A stretch of DNA of 64,000 bases from Burkholderiales bacterium 39-55-53 (GTDB lineage Bacteria > Pseudomonadota > Gammaproteobacteria > Burkholderiales > Burkholderiaceae_C): the NCBI GenBank assembly GCA_002282445.1, contig NCJK01000001.1, forward strand, positions 124,001 to 188,000. Direction: 5' to 3'. Each line of letters begins with the position of its first letter. Position 1 is the stretch's first letter. Position numbers and translations under genes: made by a program. Below are positions 1 through 11,204 of the stretch, one piece after another. The notes under the pieces are model-generated. The model made no database searches, was not told the origin of the DNA, and saw nothing but the letters and a program-made list of their open reading frames with translations.

Positions 1-429
1 GCCACCCGAGTTATAAAAAACCGCAAACACCACCAGCGAAGCTCGCCCCCACACCAACTCAAGAACCACCATCACCATGACCAACATGCTCATGCTGCGA
101 ATATGGGGTTTCCAACACATCATTGAACTGGTAAAACTCGGTGGCTCATCACGCTCTTTGTGCATGCTCACGTCGTATAGGCCCATGGCCAAAAACGGTC
201 CCAATAACAAGCACCCAGAAATGGCAGACAAGGTGTATTCCGGATTGTTGTGAAAGACAGTGGCAACAATCAGCGCCATGACCCAAAAGCATGCACCGTA
301 AAACAAGGAAATCAAAGGCTGCGACAACATGTCTCGCCATCCCATCCATAGCCACCGCAAGGGGTCTAGCAGTCCAATCGGTTCAATATCGATACGATCA
401 CGAGGGGCTTCGTCGTCTTGTGGCTGCAT
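1..429 (-). CDS. DUF2189 family integral membrane protein (N-terminal part, runs off the window)
   Basis: The frame starts with ATG at 429 on the minus strand and stays open for 143 codons to the first base of the window, so the C-terminus lies outside. After a short acidic N-terminus it shows hydrophobic segments near residues 38-56, 68-83 and 117-138, separated by short polar loops. This pattern, with the conserved W-R-D-M-L-S-Q-P-L-I-S entry to the first segment, matches the DUF2189 family of predicted inner-membrane proteins, whose function is unknown. It lies 20 bases downstream of the metC-like gene on the same strand and could be cotranscribed with it. The family call rests on the pattern of the visible half only. 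Confidence 0.75.
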   Translation of the reverse strand, partial: MQPQDDEAPRDRIDIEPIGLLDPLRWLWMGWRDMLSQPLISLFYGACFWVMALIVATVFHNNPEYTLSAISGCLLLGPFLAMGLYDVSMHKERDEPPSFTSSMMCWKPHIRSMSMLVMVMVVLELVWGRASLVVFAVFYNSGG

Positions 430-449
430 GCGGTGTCCTTGAGCTGTAT

Positions 450-1667
450 TTAAGGTAGCAAACCCCCTGCATGCAAGGCTTGCGCGATGTCTCTTTGTAA
501 ATCGTTCACATCCTCTAGGCCTATGCAAAACCGCACCACTCGCCCGCACTTCATGTGCGCAGTTGAGCGAGTACGGCTAGTCCCCAAGTTGTAAGGCATG
601 ACCAAACTCATAGGCCCGCCCCAGCTGTAACCGATCTTGAACAGCTTCAGGCTATCGCAAAAAGCATCCACTTGGTGAGCGGGGAAACGAGCATCTATCA
701 CCACACTGAAAATGCCAGCCGCCAAACCTTCGGGTTCTTGTGATGTCACGCACAGCTGCTGCCAGTGCTCGTGGCCAGGCGAACTGGTCAGGGCAGGATG
801 CAGCACTTGGCTAAACGCAGTTTGCGATGTACAACAAGCAGCTAAGGTGCGTGCAGCCATATCTTGAGCTTTGTAGCGCAGCGGCATACTGGCCAATGAG
901 CGCAGCACCATCTCAGCATCGTTCGGGCCCACGCCCGTGCCCAAGCGCATGTGACTGAGTTTCAACACACGCGCCAATTCATCGCTGCGCGTGACGATGC
1001 TGCCCATCAACACATCGCCACCGCCACTGGGGTATTTGGTGAGTGCATGGATGGTCAGGTCTACTCCGACCTCCCCGTGCCCTGGTGTGAGGTCAAACGC
1101 ATTGAAGGCGAGGCCTGCGCCCCACGTGTTGTCGAGCGCGCACAGCACCCCACGTGCTTTGCAGAGCTGCACCAAGGCCACAAGGTCTGGAAACTCCATC
1201 GTCACCGAGCCCGCCGCCTCAAGCCATACCAAACGCGTGCGCGGTGTGATGCGAGCGGCCAAGTCATTCACATCCAGCGGGTCGTACACCTGATGCGTGA
1301 TGCCAAACTGCGCCAACTCGCCCTCAGCCAAGGACTTGTTGGGCGCATAAGCGTTGTCCGGAATCAGCACCTCGTCGCCTGTTTTGAGCAATGCGAAATC
1401 CACATGCGCAATCGCCGCCAGACCGCTGGGTGCGAGGATGCAATGCTTGCCACCCTCTAACGTAGCCAAGCGTTCTTCCAGCGTGAACGTGGTGGGTGTG
1501 CCGTGCAAACCATAGGTGTAAGCCGACTTGTCCATCCACTCGCGGGTGCGCATGGCAGCCACATTGGGGAAGATCACCGTTGACGCTTTGAACACACCCA
1601 CTTGAGGAGCTTCAAACTCAGCGGGAGGAAGGTAGGCGTGGTGAATGAGGTCTGTGCTTCGCGACAT
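450..1667 (-). CDS. metC: cystathionine beta-lyase-like PLP enzyme
   Basis: A 405-residue Cys/Met-metabolism PLP-dependent enzyme (fold type I aminotransferase family). Family members of this subgroup cleave cystathionine to homocysteine, pyruvate and ammonia in the cytoplasm for methionine synthesis. The PLP lysine is K211 in the H-A-L-T-K-Y context and the cofactor-ring aspartate is D179 in A-L-D-N-T-W-G. The early Y-x-Y-G-x-x-x-T-P-T motif near residues 50-60 is typical of the family. Length is normal. Related gamma-lyases and cystathionine gamma-synthases share these motifs, so substrate choice is inferred from overall resemblance to MetC. It starts 8 bases after an orphan gene on the same strand, so the two are probably transcribed together. 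Confidence 0.85.
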   Translation of the reverse strand: MSRSTDLIHHAYLPPAEFEAPQVGVFKASTVIFPNVAAMRTREWMDKSAYTYGLHGTPTTFTLEERLATLEGGKHCILAPSGLAAIAHVDFALLKTGDEVLIPDNAYAPNKSLAEGELAQFGITHQVYDPLDVNDLAARITPRTRLVWLEAAGSVTMEFPDLVALVQLCKARGVLCALDNTWGAGLAFNAFDLTPGHGEVGVDLTIHALTKYPSGGGDVLMGSIVTRSDELARVLKLSHMRLGTGVGPNDAEMVLRSLASMPLRYKAQDMAARTLAACCTSQTAFSQVLHPALTSSPGHEHWQQLCVTSQEPEGLAAGIFSVVIDARFPAHQVDAFCDSLKLFKIGYSWGGPMSLVMPYNLGTSRTRSTAHMKCGRVVRFCIGLEDVNDLQRDIAQALHAGGLLP

Positions 1668-1675
1668 ACTTTGAC

Positions 1676-2464
1676 TTAAGTTGATTCTTTGTTGTTTTCG
1701 ATGTCTTTGAGTGTCTGATTCACACGCGTCAACTTCTCTTGCATCTTCCTCACTCTCGCTCTAAGTTCGTCTTCATCAAAAGCGCCTAGCTCACCATTGA
1801 GCAGGAATTGAGCATCATCCAAGTTAATTTCATCGCTCAAAGCATCCGTCGTCTGCGCAGCGTCTAAAGCCGCAAGAGTTCTGTCCACATCGGGCAATGA
1901 AGCATCTGTGGGCAAGCTCAGTGCGTCGCGCGGTAAGCCATCCCTCACCGATTGAATATTTGTACCGATGTTCTTTTTTTCACGAAAAAGAATATTGTCT
2001 TTGTACGAAACCTTATCCAAGGGCTGGATGTTGTCTGAAAAGTGCGGCAAGGGGCCTGTGCTTTGGTGGTTGTCCTTGGGATGTTTCTCGCGAAGCGTGC
2101 TGATCCGCTCCTCGATCCGGTGGAGGGATTCCACAAACTTATCGTTGTCCGTGGGATTTTCAAGCGTCAATTTTTGGCGGTTATCTTGGATGTGTTTCTT
2201 CGCCTCAACAAACCCGCTTCGTGTGTCAAAGTGCTCGACGATGCTGGGGTAAGACGGTGCTGGACCAGTCTCAATAGGTTGACTTTCAAGAAACGCGACC
2301 AACGTTTTATCTTTGGTTTCGGAGGCATCCATCTCAATCGCAGGGTCTGCGAGGGTGGCCTTGTCTTGATCTATGAAGCTGTTGCGAGGATTGACCGCGT
2401 TTTTGGTGACGTCGCTCGTTACAACCGAATGAGCCGTCACGCTTCTGACAATTTTTTCCGTCAT
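1676..2464 (-). CDS. hypothetical protein, charged and coiled-coil rich, upstream of metC
   Basis: I do not recognise this 262-residue protein. The frame could open at ATG 2476, but a GGAG six bases before ATG 2464 makes the second start (M-T-E-K) more likely. The product has no cysteine, signal peptide or membrane segment. The N-terminal half is polar and Pro/Asp/Ser-rich, probably disordered. Residues around 100-125 and the last 45 residues are rich in E/K/R/L with heptad-like spacing, suggesting short coiled coils. Base composition is visibly more A+T-rich than the neighbouring genes, a hint of later acquisition. It ends 8 bases before metC. A 156-codon frame on the other strand is taken as a shadow. 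Confidence 0.55.
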   Translation of the reverse strand: MTEKIVRSVTAHSVVTSDVTKNAVNPRNSFIDQDKATLADPAIEMDASETKDKTLVAFLESQPIETGPAPSYPSIVEHFDTRSGFVEAKKHIQDNRQKLTLENPTDNDKFVESLHRIEERISTLREKHPKDNHQSTGPLPHFSDNIQPLDKVSYKDNILFREKKNIGTNIQSVRDGLPRDALSLPTDASLPDVDRTLAALDAAQTTDALSDEINLDDAQFLLNGELGAFDEDELRARVRKMQEKLTRVNQTLKDIENNKEST

Positions 2465-2544
2465 CGCAAACTCCATCCCATCACTTCAAACGTTGCCAAA
2501 CACATCACATAAATGCATTTTGCTGCAATTCCTACCGACAAGAA

Positions 2545-2574
2545 AAAAGGACTTAGAGCGATCTAAGTCCTTTT
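2545..2574 (-). terminator. rho-independent terminator after the purA operon
   Basis: A perfect 13-bp stem (2545-2557 with 2562-2574) closes a GCGA tetraloop. Read on the minus strand it is followed by an uninterrupted T-run and sits 20 bases past the stop of the phosphoribosyltransferase gene. It ends the long minus-strand block and separates it from the orphan gene and metC. Confidence 0.9.
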
Positions 2575-2594
2575 CAATTTTGTGCAGTGAAAGA

Positions 2595-3119
2595 TTACAC
2601 CTTCCACTTCTCCAACAAAGCCGCGGGACGCATGCTGTCATACGGCTCGAAGGGTTGGTGAATCCAAGGGTTCGTGGGCAAGTAGTCCATCGAGTAGTCA
2701 GGTGCAAATGCCGACACACCTTTGGTCCAAATCACAGCTGTACGCAACTCAGTGATGGGAGCGTAGTTATTTTTGAGTTGGTCCACCACAGCCTTCAAGG
2801 TGTGGCCTGTGTCTGCCAAGTCGTCCACCAACAACACGCGACCGGCGATTTCGCCTTTGGGTGTGGTGATGAAGCGAGCGATGTCCAAGTGACCTTGCAC
2901 CGTACCCGCGTCAGCGCGATACGAGCTGGTCGACATGATGGCCAAAGGCTTGTCGAAGATGCGCGACAAGATGTCGCCTGGGCGCATACCGCCACGGGCC
3001 AAGCACAGGATGGTGTCGAATTCCCAGCCAGATTGGTGAATCTTGATGGCGAGTTTTTCAATCAGGTTGTGGTACTCGTCATAAGACACGTACAGGTGTT
3101 TGCCGTCTTCGGTCAACAT
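2595..3119 (-). CDS. purine phosphoribosyltransferase
   Basis: A 174-residue type I phosphoribosyltransferase. The PRPP-binding loop is at residues 95-107 (hydrophobic stretch, then V-D-D-L-A-D-T-G-H-T), and an R-G-G-M-R-P-G-D motif near residue 42 forms the PPi loop. The family transfers a ribose-5-phosphate group from PRPP to a free purine base. Size and motifs resemble the xanthine-guanine/hypoxanthine type (gpt/hpt-like), but the exact base cannot be read from the sequence. It starts 19 bases after purA and is the last gene before a strong terminator, so it pairs de novo AMP synthesis with base salvage. Confidence 0.85.
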   Translation of the reverse strand: MLTEDGKHLYVSYDEYHNLIEKLAIKIHQSGWEFDTILCLARGGMRPGDILSRIFDKPLAIMSTSSYRADAGTVQGHLDIARFITTPKGEIAGRVLLVDDLADTGHTLKAVVDQLKNNYAPITELRTAVIWTKGVSAFAPDYSMDYLPTNPWIHQPFEPYDSMRPAALLEKWKV

Positions 3120-3138
3120 GGTTTGGTCCTTTTAAAAA

Positions 3139-5663
<2,525 letters not shown>

Positions 5664-5712
5664 GAAATTAAGGGAGGCTGTTAAAACCGAGATTTTACAG
5701 GGCTAAACGCCC

Positions 5713-5907
5713 TCAACCCAGCCACCAAAGCATCAAAAGACCGGCGATCACGCAGACCAAGCCAAAAAAGCGGATTTGTCCGTCTTCCAGCACCATCAAT
5801 TGGGCCATCTTGTCGCGCCAACCGTGGGGCGAAATAAACGGGAAGATGCCTTCAAAAATCAGCATCAACCCAAACGCGACCCACAGCGTATCGCTGTCCA
5901 AGCTCAT
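5713..5907 (-). CDS. DUF2065 (YjeT-like) small membrane protein
   Basis: This 64-residue protein has two hydrophobic helices (about residues 8-24 and 46-63) joined by a basic loop. That is the layout of the DUF2065/YjeT family, which usually sits beside hflC or purA. The function is unknown. The start ATG at 5907 lies 12 bases after hflC, so it is an operon member between hflC and hisZ. Confidence 0.85.
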   Translation of the reverse strand: MSLDSDTLWVAFGLMLIFEGIFPFISPHGWRDKMAQLMVLEDGQIRFFGLVCVIAGLLMLWWLG

Positions 5908-5919
5908 ACGAGAAGCCTT

Positions 5920-6828
5920 TTACTTCTTCGGCGCTGGGGCGCTACCGCCACCGCTGCCACGCAGGGCTTTGAAGAAGTCGCTGGATGGATCGACCACCAT
6001 CACGTCGCTCTTTTTGCTGAACGTGGTTTTGTAGGCTTCTAAGCTGCGGTAGAACTGGGCAAAGTTGGCATCGCGGCCAAACGAATCCGCATACAAACGT
6101 GCGGCTTCGGCATCTCCCTCACCTTTGATTTTTTGCGCTTCGCGGTAGGCATTGGCCAAAGTCACTTCGCGTTGGCGATCTGCATCGGCGCGGATCTTTT
6201 CGCCTTCGGCAGCACCCGTAGAGCGCAACTCGTTGGCGACGCGCTTACGCTCGGCCTCCATACGGCGATAGACCGATTCAGTGATGGCATCCACATAGTC
6301 GGCACGGGTGATGCGGACGTCAATCACGTCCACGCCCCAAGGCTTGGCACCTTTGACGGATTCAAGCACTTCGCGCTTCACATCTTCCAACAACTCTTCG
6401 CGTTTCAACGAAAGCAGCTCTTTCACCGTGCGCTTGTTGATTTCCTCTTGGAATGCGTTACGAACCACGCGCGCCAATTGCACTGAACCAGCGTTCTCAT
6501 CCAAACCGACGTTTCGGATGTACTGAGAAGGATCGGTCACGCGCCAACGGGCATACCAATCAATCACCACACGTTGCTTTTCAGCCGTGAGCATAGGCTC
6601 GGTGTCCACGTTGTCCAAGGTGAGCAAACGTTTGTCGATGTAGCTCACGTTTTGGAAAGGAGGCGGTAGTTTGAAATTCAAACCAGGCTCAGTGATGACG
6701 CTCTTGATTTGACCAAATGAATACACCACGCCAAATTGACGCTGGTCCACCACAAACAGCATAGAGCTCAGCAGTGCCAAGACCACGATGCCTGAGGAAA
6801 TATAAAAACCAATTTTGTTTTGTTGCAT
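5920..6828 (-). CDS. hflC: HflC, FtsH protease modulator
   Basis: HflC is an SPFH/prohibitin-family inner-membrane protein. With HflK it forms the large periplasmic HflKC assembly that holds and modulates FtsH. The 302-residue product has one N-terminal membrane helix (about residues 5-22), then the SPFH domain with D-Q-R-Q-F-G-V-V-Y-S-F-G, and a charged helical C-terminal half. The frame extends upstream to a TTG at 6846, but GGGGA seven bases before ATG 6828 marks the real start, 14 bases after the hflK stop. Confidence 0.95.
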   Translation of the reverse strand: MQQNKIGFYISSGIVVLALLSSMLFVVDQRQFGVVYSFGQIKSVITEPGLNFKLPPPFQNVSYIDKRLLTLDNVDTEPMLTAEKQRVVIDWYARWRVTDPSQYIRNVGLDENAGSVQLARVVRNAFQEEINKRTVKELLSLKREELLEDVKREVLESVKGAKPWGVDVIDVRITRADYVDAITESVYRRMEAERKRVANELRSTGAAEGEKIRADADRQREVTLANAYREAQKIKGEGDAEAARLYADSFGRDANFAQFYRSLEAYKTTFSKKSDVMVVDPSSDFFKALRGSGGGSAPAPKK

Positions 6829-6842
6829 GTTCGTGTCCCCTA

Positions 6843-8225
6843 TCAACGGCCATCGCGCTCACGGGCGCGGCCATCGCGTACGCGGGTGTCAGCCGCTTGA
6901 GCGGCCGGGCTGGTGCTGTTGTTGGCCGTGTTGGCTTGCGCCGCAGCATCAGCAGCCTGAGCGGCTCCATTCATTTGACCGGTTTGCTGCATGATTTTGT
7001 CCAAGGGTAAATACAACAGGTTTGAACCCTGCTTGGTATCCACCAACACCTTGGTGGTGTTGCTGTAAATCTGCTGCATGGCGTCGATGTACAAACGGTC
7101 GCGCATGACCTGCGGCGCCTTTTGGTATTCGCCCACGAGTGACTTGAAGCGTTGGGCATCACCCTCAGCTTGCGCCACGATACGGGCCTTGTAACCATCT
7201 GCTTCTTGCTTCAAACGCGAAGCGGCACCCACGGCACGTGGGACCACATCGTTGGCGTAGGCTTCAGCTTCGTTCTTGGCACGTTCGCGTTCTTGACCAG
7301 CTTTGAGCACATCGTCAAACGCGGCTTGCACTTGCTCTGGGGGACGCACGCCACCCTGCTGCAAGTTGATGCCGACAACTTCAACACCCACTTTGTATTG
7401 ATCCAAGATAGCTTGCATGATGGTGCGAATACGTGGACCAATTTGGTCACGCTCTTCAGACATCGCAGCGTCCATCTTCATCTTGCCCACCACTTCGCGC
7501 ACGGCTGTTTCGGCAGCTTGCACCACGGTTTCAGTGGGGTTCTTGGTTTCAAACAAATAAGCACGTGCGTCAGTCAAACGGTATTGCACGGCAAATTTGA
7601 TTTCGAGGATGTTTTCGTCTTCGGTCAGCATCGCTGACTCGCGCAAGCCTGTGGACTTGACGATGGTGTCACGTCCCACATCAACAGAGCGGATTTGCGT
7701 CACAAACACCAGTTCTTGGCGCTGGAACGGGTAAGGCAAACGCCAGTTGAAACCCGCACCCACGGTGGAGTGGTAACGGCCAAACTGCGTGATCACCGCT
7801 TGCTGACCTTCTTGGACGATGAAGAAACCCGTGCTGAGCCAAATGGCCAACACGACAGCGCCAATGACACCCACACCTAAGCGAGCAGCTTTGAAGTCAG
7901 GGCCTTGAGGGCCACTCGGGCCACCGTTGTTCGGAGGCTGAGAACCGCCATTTTTGTTGCCAAACAAGCCAGAAATCTTGGCATTGAAGTCACGCCACAG
8001 TTCATCCAAGTCAGGTGGGCCGCCTGCACCTGCGGATGGACGCTGAGGTGCTGATGGTTTTTTATCATCAGCCGAGCCTTGGGGTGGTTGAGTGCCGCTC
8101 GGGTCAAACGTAGGGTTGCCGTCTTTGTCGCGGCCCCAGCGGCCATCGTTGAGGTTGAACATGCCGAGCAGTCGGGCACGCCAAGACTTGGGGCTGACCG
8201 TGTGGGTAGTTGAGTTCATGCGCAT
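6843..8225 (-). CDS. hflK: HflK, FtsH protease modulator
   Basis: HflK is the partner of HflC in the HflKC-FtsH complex. This 460-residue protein begins with a long Pro/Gly/Asn-rich cytoplasmic tail (residues about 25-110), followed by a membrane helix near 115-135. The SPFH domain starts at V-Q-E-G-Q-Q-A-V-I-T-Q-F-G-R-Y, and an Ala/Glu-rich helical region and an Ala/Asn-rich tail follow. The Gly/Pro-rich N-terminus is usual for betaproteobacterial HflK. A second in-frame ATG lies two codons in (8219); neither start has a convincing ribosome-binding site. It lies between hflX and hflC in one transcription unit. Confidence 0.95.
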   Translation of the reverse strand: MRMNSTTHTVSPKSWRARLLGMFNLNDGRWGRDKDGNPTFDPSGTQPPQGSADDKKPSAPQRPSAGAGGPPDLDELWRDFNAKISGLFGNKNGGSQPPNNGGPSGPQGPDFKAARLGVGVIGAVVLAIWLSTGFFIVQEGQQAVITQFGRYHSTVGAGFNWRLPYPFQRQELVFVTQIRSVDVGRDTIVKSTGLRESAMLTEDENILEIKFAVQYRLTDARAYLFETKNPTETVVQAAETAVREVVGKMKMDAAMSEERDQIGPRIRTIMQAILDQYKVGVEVVGINLQQGGVRPPEQVQAAFDDVLKAGQERERAKNEAEAYANDVVPRAVGAASRLKQEADGYKARIVAQAEGDAQRFKSLVGEYQKAPQVMRDRLYIDAMQQIYSNTTKVLVDTKQGSNLLYLPLDKIMQQTGQMNGAAQAADAAAQANTANNSTSPAAQAADTRVRDGRARERDGR

Positions 8226-8272
8226 GGTTGTTTTATCTCTGAAGTCCTTGATTGTGCCTAAGGTTTAGGGCC

Positions 8273-9436
8273 TCATTCCAATTCCGGTGAATCTACATGG
8301 TCTTCGGGTTCGCTGATGACGGCCTCGTGGGCTAAAAACTCACGCAAAGCAGCCAAACCTTCGCCTGTTTGGGCGCTGACGAAGAAGCGCGGCACACTTT
8401 GACCGTCCACGGTGAAGTGGTCATTCAGCTGAACGGGACGGGTTTCAGGGCTCATGGCGTCTAGCTTGTTGAACACCAAGACTTGCGGCACATCGGCCGC
8501 GCCAATCTCGGCCAAAACCTTTTGCACCTCGACCATTTGTTCGGGGTAATTCGTGTTGGAGGCGTCGACCACATGCATCAACAGCGTGGCGTCTGCCGCC
8601 TCTTGCAAGGTAGCTTGGAAAGCATCAATCAAGCCGTGGGGCAAATCGCGAATGAAACCCACCGTGTCTGACAGCGACACAGAACGGCCCGAGCCATCGG
8701 CATGGCCCAAATATAACTGGCGCGTGGTGGTGTCGAGCGTGGCGAATAGCTGGTCGGCCGCATAAGCGCGGGCTTTGACCAAGGCATTGAACAGCGTCGA
8801 CTTGCCAGCGTTGGTGTATCCCACCAGCGAGATGGTGAAAGCATCTCGGCGGTTACGCTGGCGGCGCTGAGTACTGCGTTGCTTTTTGACCTTGTCCAAA
8901 CGCTCTTTGGTGCGCTTGATGGAATCGTTGATCATGCGGCGGTCCAGCTCAATCTGGGTCTCGCCGGGGCCGCCGCGCATACCGATACCGCCGCTTTGAC
9001 GCTCCAAGTGCGACCAACGGCGCACCAAGCGCGTGCTGAGGTATTGCAGCTTAGCCAGCTCGACTTGCAGCTTGCCTTCGTGGCTGCGCGCGCGCTGGGC
9101 GAAGATTTCCAAAATCAGCAAGGTGCGGTCATTCACCGCCACGCCCATGTGGCGCTCAAGGTTGCGCTGCTGAGCGGGGCTGAGCGACTGGTCAAACAAA
9201 ATCTCTGTCGCACCATGCATCAGAGCCAGCTCTTTGATTTCATCGGCTTTGCCACTACCCACAAACAATGCGGCATCAGGTGCTTTGCGTTTGCAGGTGA
9301 TGCGTGCCACAGGCTTTAAGCCTGCGGTTTCGGCCAGCAAGCCCAGTTCTTCTAACTCGCCATCGAAATGCGGCAAGCCGAAATCGACCCCCACCAAAAT
9401 AGTGGTGCCGGCGGTTTTTTCAGGGGTGTCGTTCAA
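8273..9436 (-). CDS. hflX: GTPase HflX
   Basis: HflX is a ribosome-splitting, 50S-binding GTPase of the Obg-HflX superfamily. The 387-residue protein has the N-terminal HflX domain, the glycine-rich S-G-G-I-G-M-R-G-G-P-G-E-T-Q linker (about 148-161), G1 G-Y-T-N-A-G-K-S-T at 206-214, G3 D-T-V-G-F and G4 N-K-L-D. The frame is closed by an in-frame TAG just upstream, and the first usable start is a TTG at 9436 with no evident Shine-Dalgarno sequence, so initiation may be weak. A hairpin with T-run separates it from hfq, which suggests it is read by partial read-through or from its own promoter. Confidence 0.95.
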   Translation of the reverse strand: MNDTPEKTAGTTILVGVDFGLPHFDGELEELGLLAETAGLKPVARITCKRKAPDAALFVGSGKADEIKELALMHGATEILFDQSLSPAQQRNLERHMGVAVNDRTLLILEIFAQRARSHEGKLQVELAKLQYLSTRLVRRWSHLERQSGGIGMRGGPGETQIELDRRMINDSIKRTKERLDKVKKQRSTQRRQRNRRDAFTISLVGYTNAGKSTLFNALVKARAYAADQLFATLDTTTRQLYLGHADGSGRSVSLSDTVGFIRDLPHGLIDAFQATLQEAADATLLMHVVDASNTNYPEQMVEVQKVLAEIGAADVPQVLVFNKLDAMSPETRPVQLNDHFTVDGQSVPRFFVSAQTGEGLAALREFLAHEAVISEPEDHVDSPELE

Positions 9437-9465
9437 GCGGTCAGTCTAAGAAAAGTGAGACATAA

Positions 9466-9490
9466 AAAAAGGGCTGAAACAGCCCTTTTT
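9466..9490 (-). terminator. terminator/attenuator between hfq and hflX
   Basis: A 10-bp stem (9466-9475 with 9481-9490) around a GAAAC loop is flanked by A-run and T-run and so could act on either strand. It lies 15 bases past the hfq stop and 29 bases before the hflX start. As all genes here run on the minus strand, it should stop or attenuate hfq transcripts. Confidence 0.8.
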
Positions 9491-9505
9491 GCAGAGCGTT
9501 CAAGC

Positions 9506-9772
9506 TCAGACTTCTGGCGAACTGCCAGTGCCGTCGGTTGGGTTGAAGTTCACAGCGCGGCCCGGCACGATGGTCGAGATAGCGTGTTTGTAGACCATTT
9601 GCGTCACAGTGTTGCGCAGCAATACAACGTATTGATCAAACGATTCGATTTGGCCTTGCAGCTTGATGCCGTTGACCAAGTAGATGGACACGGGCACATG
9701 CTCGCGGCGAAGGATATTGAGAAATGGATCTTGCAACAGTTGGCCTTTGTTCTTTGAGTTGTCGGTGTTCAC
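9506..9772 (-). CDS. hfq: RNA chaperone Hfq
   Basis: Hfq is the hexameric Sm-like RNA chaperone that pairs small RNAs with mRNAs. The 88-residue product has the conserved Sm1 region (Q-D-P-F-L-N through [10 protein letters not shown]) and the Sm2 motif V-Y-K-H-A-I-S-T-I, followed by a short acidic/Ser tail. The start is GTG at 9772: a GGAG lies six bases upstream and no ATG is available in frame. Normal length for the order. It follows der by 67 bases. Confidence 0.97.
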   Translation of the reverse strand: MNTDNSKNKGQLLQDPFLNILRREHVPVSIYLVNGIKLQGQIESFDQYVVLLRNTVTQMVYKHAISTIVPGRAVNFNPTDGTGSSPEV

Positions 9773-9839
9773 GATATGCTCCGTGTCTATAAAGTTGAAA
9801 GAAATCGCACGTTACCACATCAACGTAAAGCCTTTGAAA

Positions 9840-11180
9840 TCAATCGTCTTTGCCTGCGTAAGGGTTACTTGAGGTCTTCATCTCAATTCGCAAGGGAGTA
9901 CCTTCTAAATTAAAGGCTTTGCGGAAGCGCCCTTCCAAGAAGCGTTTGTAGGTTTCAGTCACATGCTCCAAAGAATTGCCGTGAATCACGATGATGGGCG
10001 GATTCATGCCACCTTGGTGGGCATAACGCAACTTGGGACGGTACATACCGCCGCGCTGAGGCGACTGGAACTGAACAGCTTCTAACAACAGGCGGGTGAG
10101 CAAAGGGGTTGGCATCTTGCACATGGCCGCGCGGTGCGCTTGTGCGATGGCGCCCCACAACGGGCCCAAACCTTGGCGTTTCTTGGCCGAGATGAAATGC
10201 ATGGCCGCAAACTTCAAGAACGGCAAACGCGTCTCAATCGAGCGCATTAGCAGTTCGCGCTGGTACGAATCCACCGCATCCCATTTGTTCACGGCCATCA
10301 CCACAGCACGGCCGCTTTCCAAGATGTAACCTGCAATGTGCGCGTCTTGGTCGGTTACACCTTGGGTGGCATCGAGCAACAGTAAAACCACATTGGCGGA
10401 CTCAATGGCTTGCAGAGTTTTGACCACCGAGAACTTCTCGATGGCTTCAAATACTTTGCCTTTACGACGCAAACCTGCCGTATCGATGAGCTCAAACATC
10501 TGACCGTTGCGTTCAAACGGCACGCTGATGGCGTCACGCGTGGTGCCCGGCATGTCAAACGCGACCAAGCGCTCTTCACCCAGCCACGTGTTGATGAGGG
10601 TCGACTTGCCCACGTTGGGGCGACCGGCCACAGCCAGCTTGATGATGCCGCTGTCGGAATCGGCATCTTCATCATCTGGATCGGCCAAATTCAGAGGTGC
10701 CAAGGCTTGCGCCATCATGTCGCGAATACCTTGCCCGTGCGAGGCAGACACGGGCAACACTTCTCCCAAGCCCAGCTCATAGAACTCGACCAGCTGTGCG
10801 CCCTCTTTCATGCCCTCGGCTTTGTTGGCCACCAAAATGGTGGGCTTGCCCAATCGGCGCAGGTAGTTGGCGATGTCGTGGTCTTGGGCCGAAATGCCAC
10901 CACGGGCATCCACCACAAACACCACCACATCAGCCTCAGCCACAGCTTGCTGTGTTTGACGCGCCATCTCTTTGTAGATGCCTTTGTCAGCGGTGGGCTC
11001 AAAGCCACCGGTGTCGATGACGATGAATTCGTGTTTGTCAAAACGGGCGTTGCCGTAGTGACGGTCGCGCGTCAGACCCGCGAAGTCGGCCACGATCGCA
11101 TCACGCGATTTGGTCAAACGGTTAAACAACGTGGACTTGCCGACGTTGGGGCGGCCCACCAGAGCCAATACGGGTTTCAA
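9840..11180 (-). CDS. der: ribosome biogenesis GTPase Der (EngA)
   Basis: Der is an essential double GTPase needed for 50S subunit assembly. This 446-residue protein has two complete G domains, each with G-R-P-N-V-G-K-S-T (residues 9-17 and 186-194), D-T-G-G/D-T-A-G switch motifs and N-K-x-D/N-K-W-D specificity motifs. An acidic linker lies between the domains (about 168-177) and a C-terminal KH-like domain ends with a basic tail. It sits 24 bases downstream of bamB, a neighbourhood conserved in many proteobacteria. Confidence 0.97.
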   Translation of the reverse strand: MKPVLALVGRPNVGKSTLFNRLTKSRDAIVADFAGLTRDRHYGNARFDKHEFIVIDTGGFEPTADKGIYKEMARQTQQAVAEADVVVFVVDARGGISAQDHDIANYLRRLGKPTILVANKAEGMKEGAQLVEFYELGLGEVLPVSASHGQGIRDMMAQALAPLNLADPDDEDADSDSGIIKLAVAGRPNVGKSTLINTWLGEERLVAFDMPGTTRDAISVPFERNGQMFELIDTAGLRRKGKVFEAIEKFSVVKTLQAIESANVVLLLLDATQGVTDQDAHIAGYILESGRAVVMAVNKWDAVDSYQRELLMRSIETRLPFLKFAAMHFISAKKRQGLGPLWGAIAQAHRAAMCKMPTPLLTRLLLEAVQFQSPQRGGMYRPKLRYAHQGGMNPPIIVIHGNSLEHVTETYKRFLEGRFRKAFNLEGTPLRIEMKTSSNPYAGKDD

Positions 11181-11204
11181 AACTTAATCCTTTAACGTTC
11201 CCAT

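Noticed and set aside
2042-2512. 156-codon plus-strand frame opposite the orphan gene upstream of metC
   Set aside because: The minus-strand frame is longer, has a good ribosome-binding site and is spaced for cotranscription with metC; the plus-strand frame runs towards the purA terminator and has none of these.
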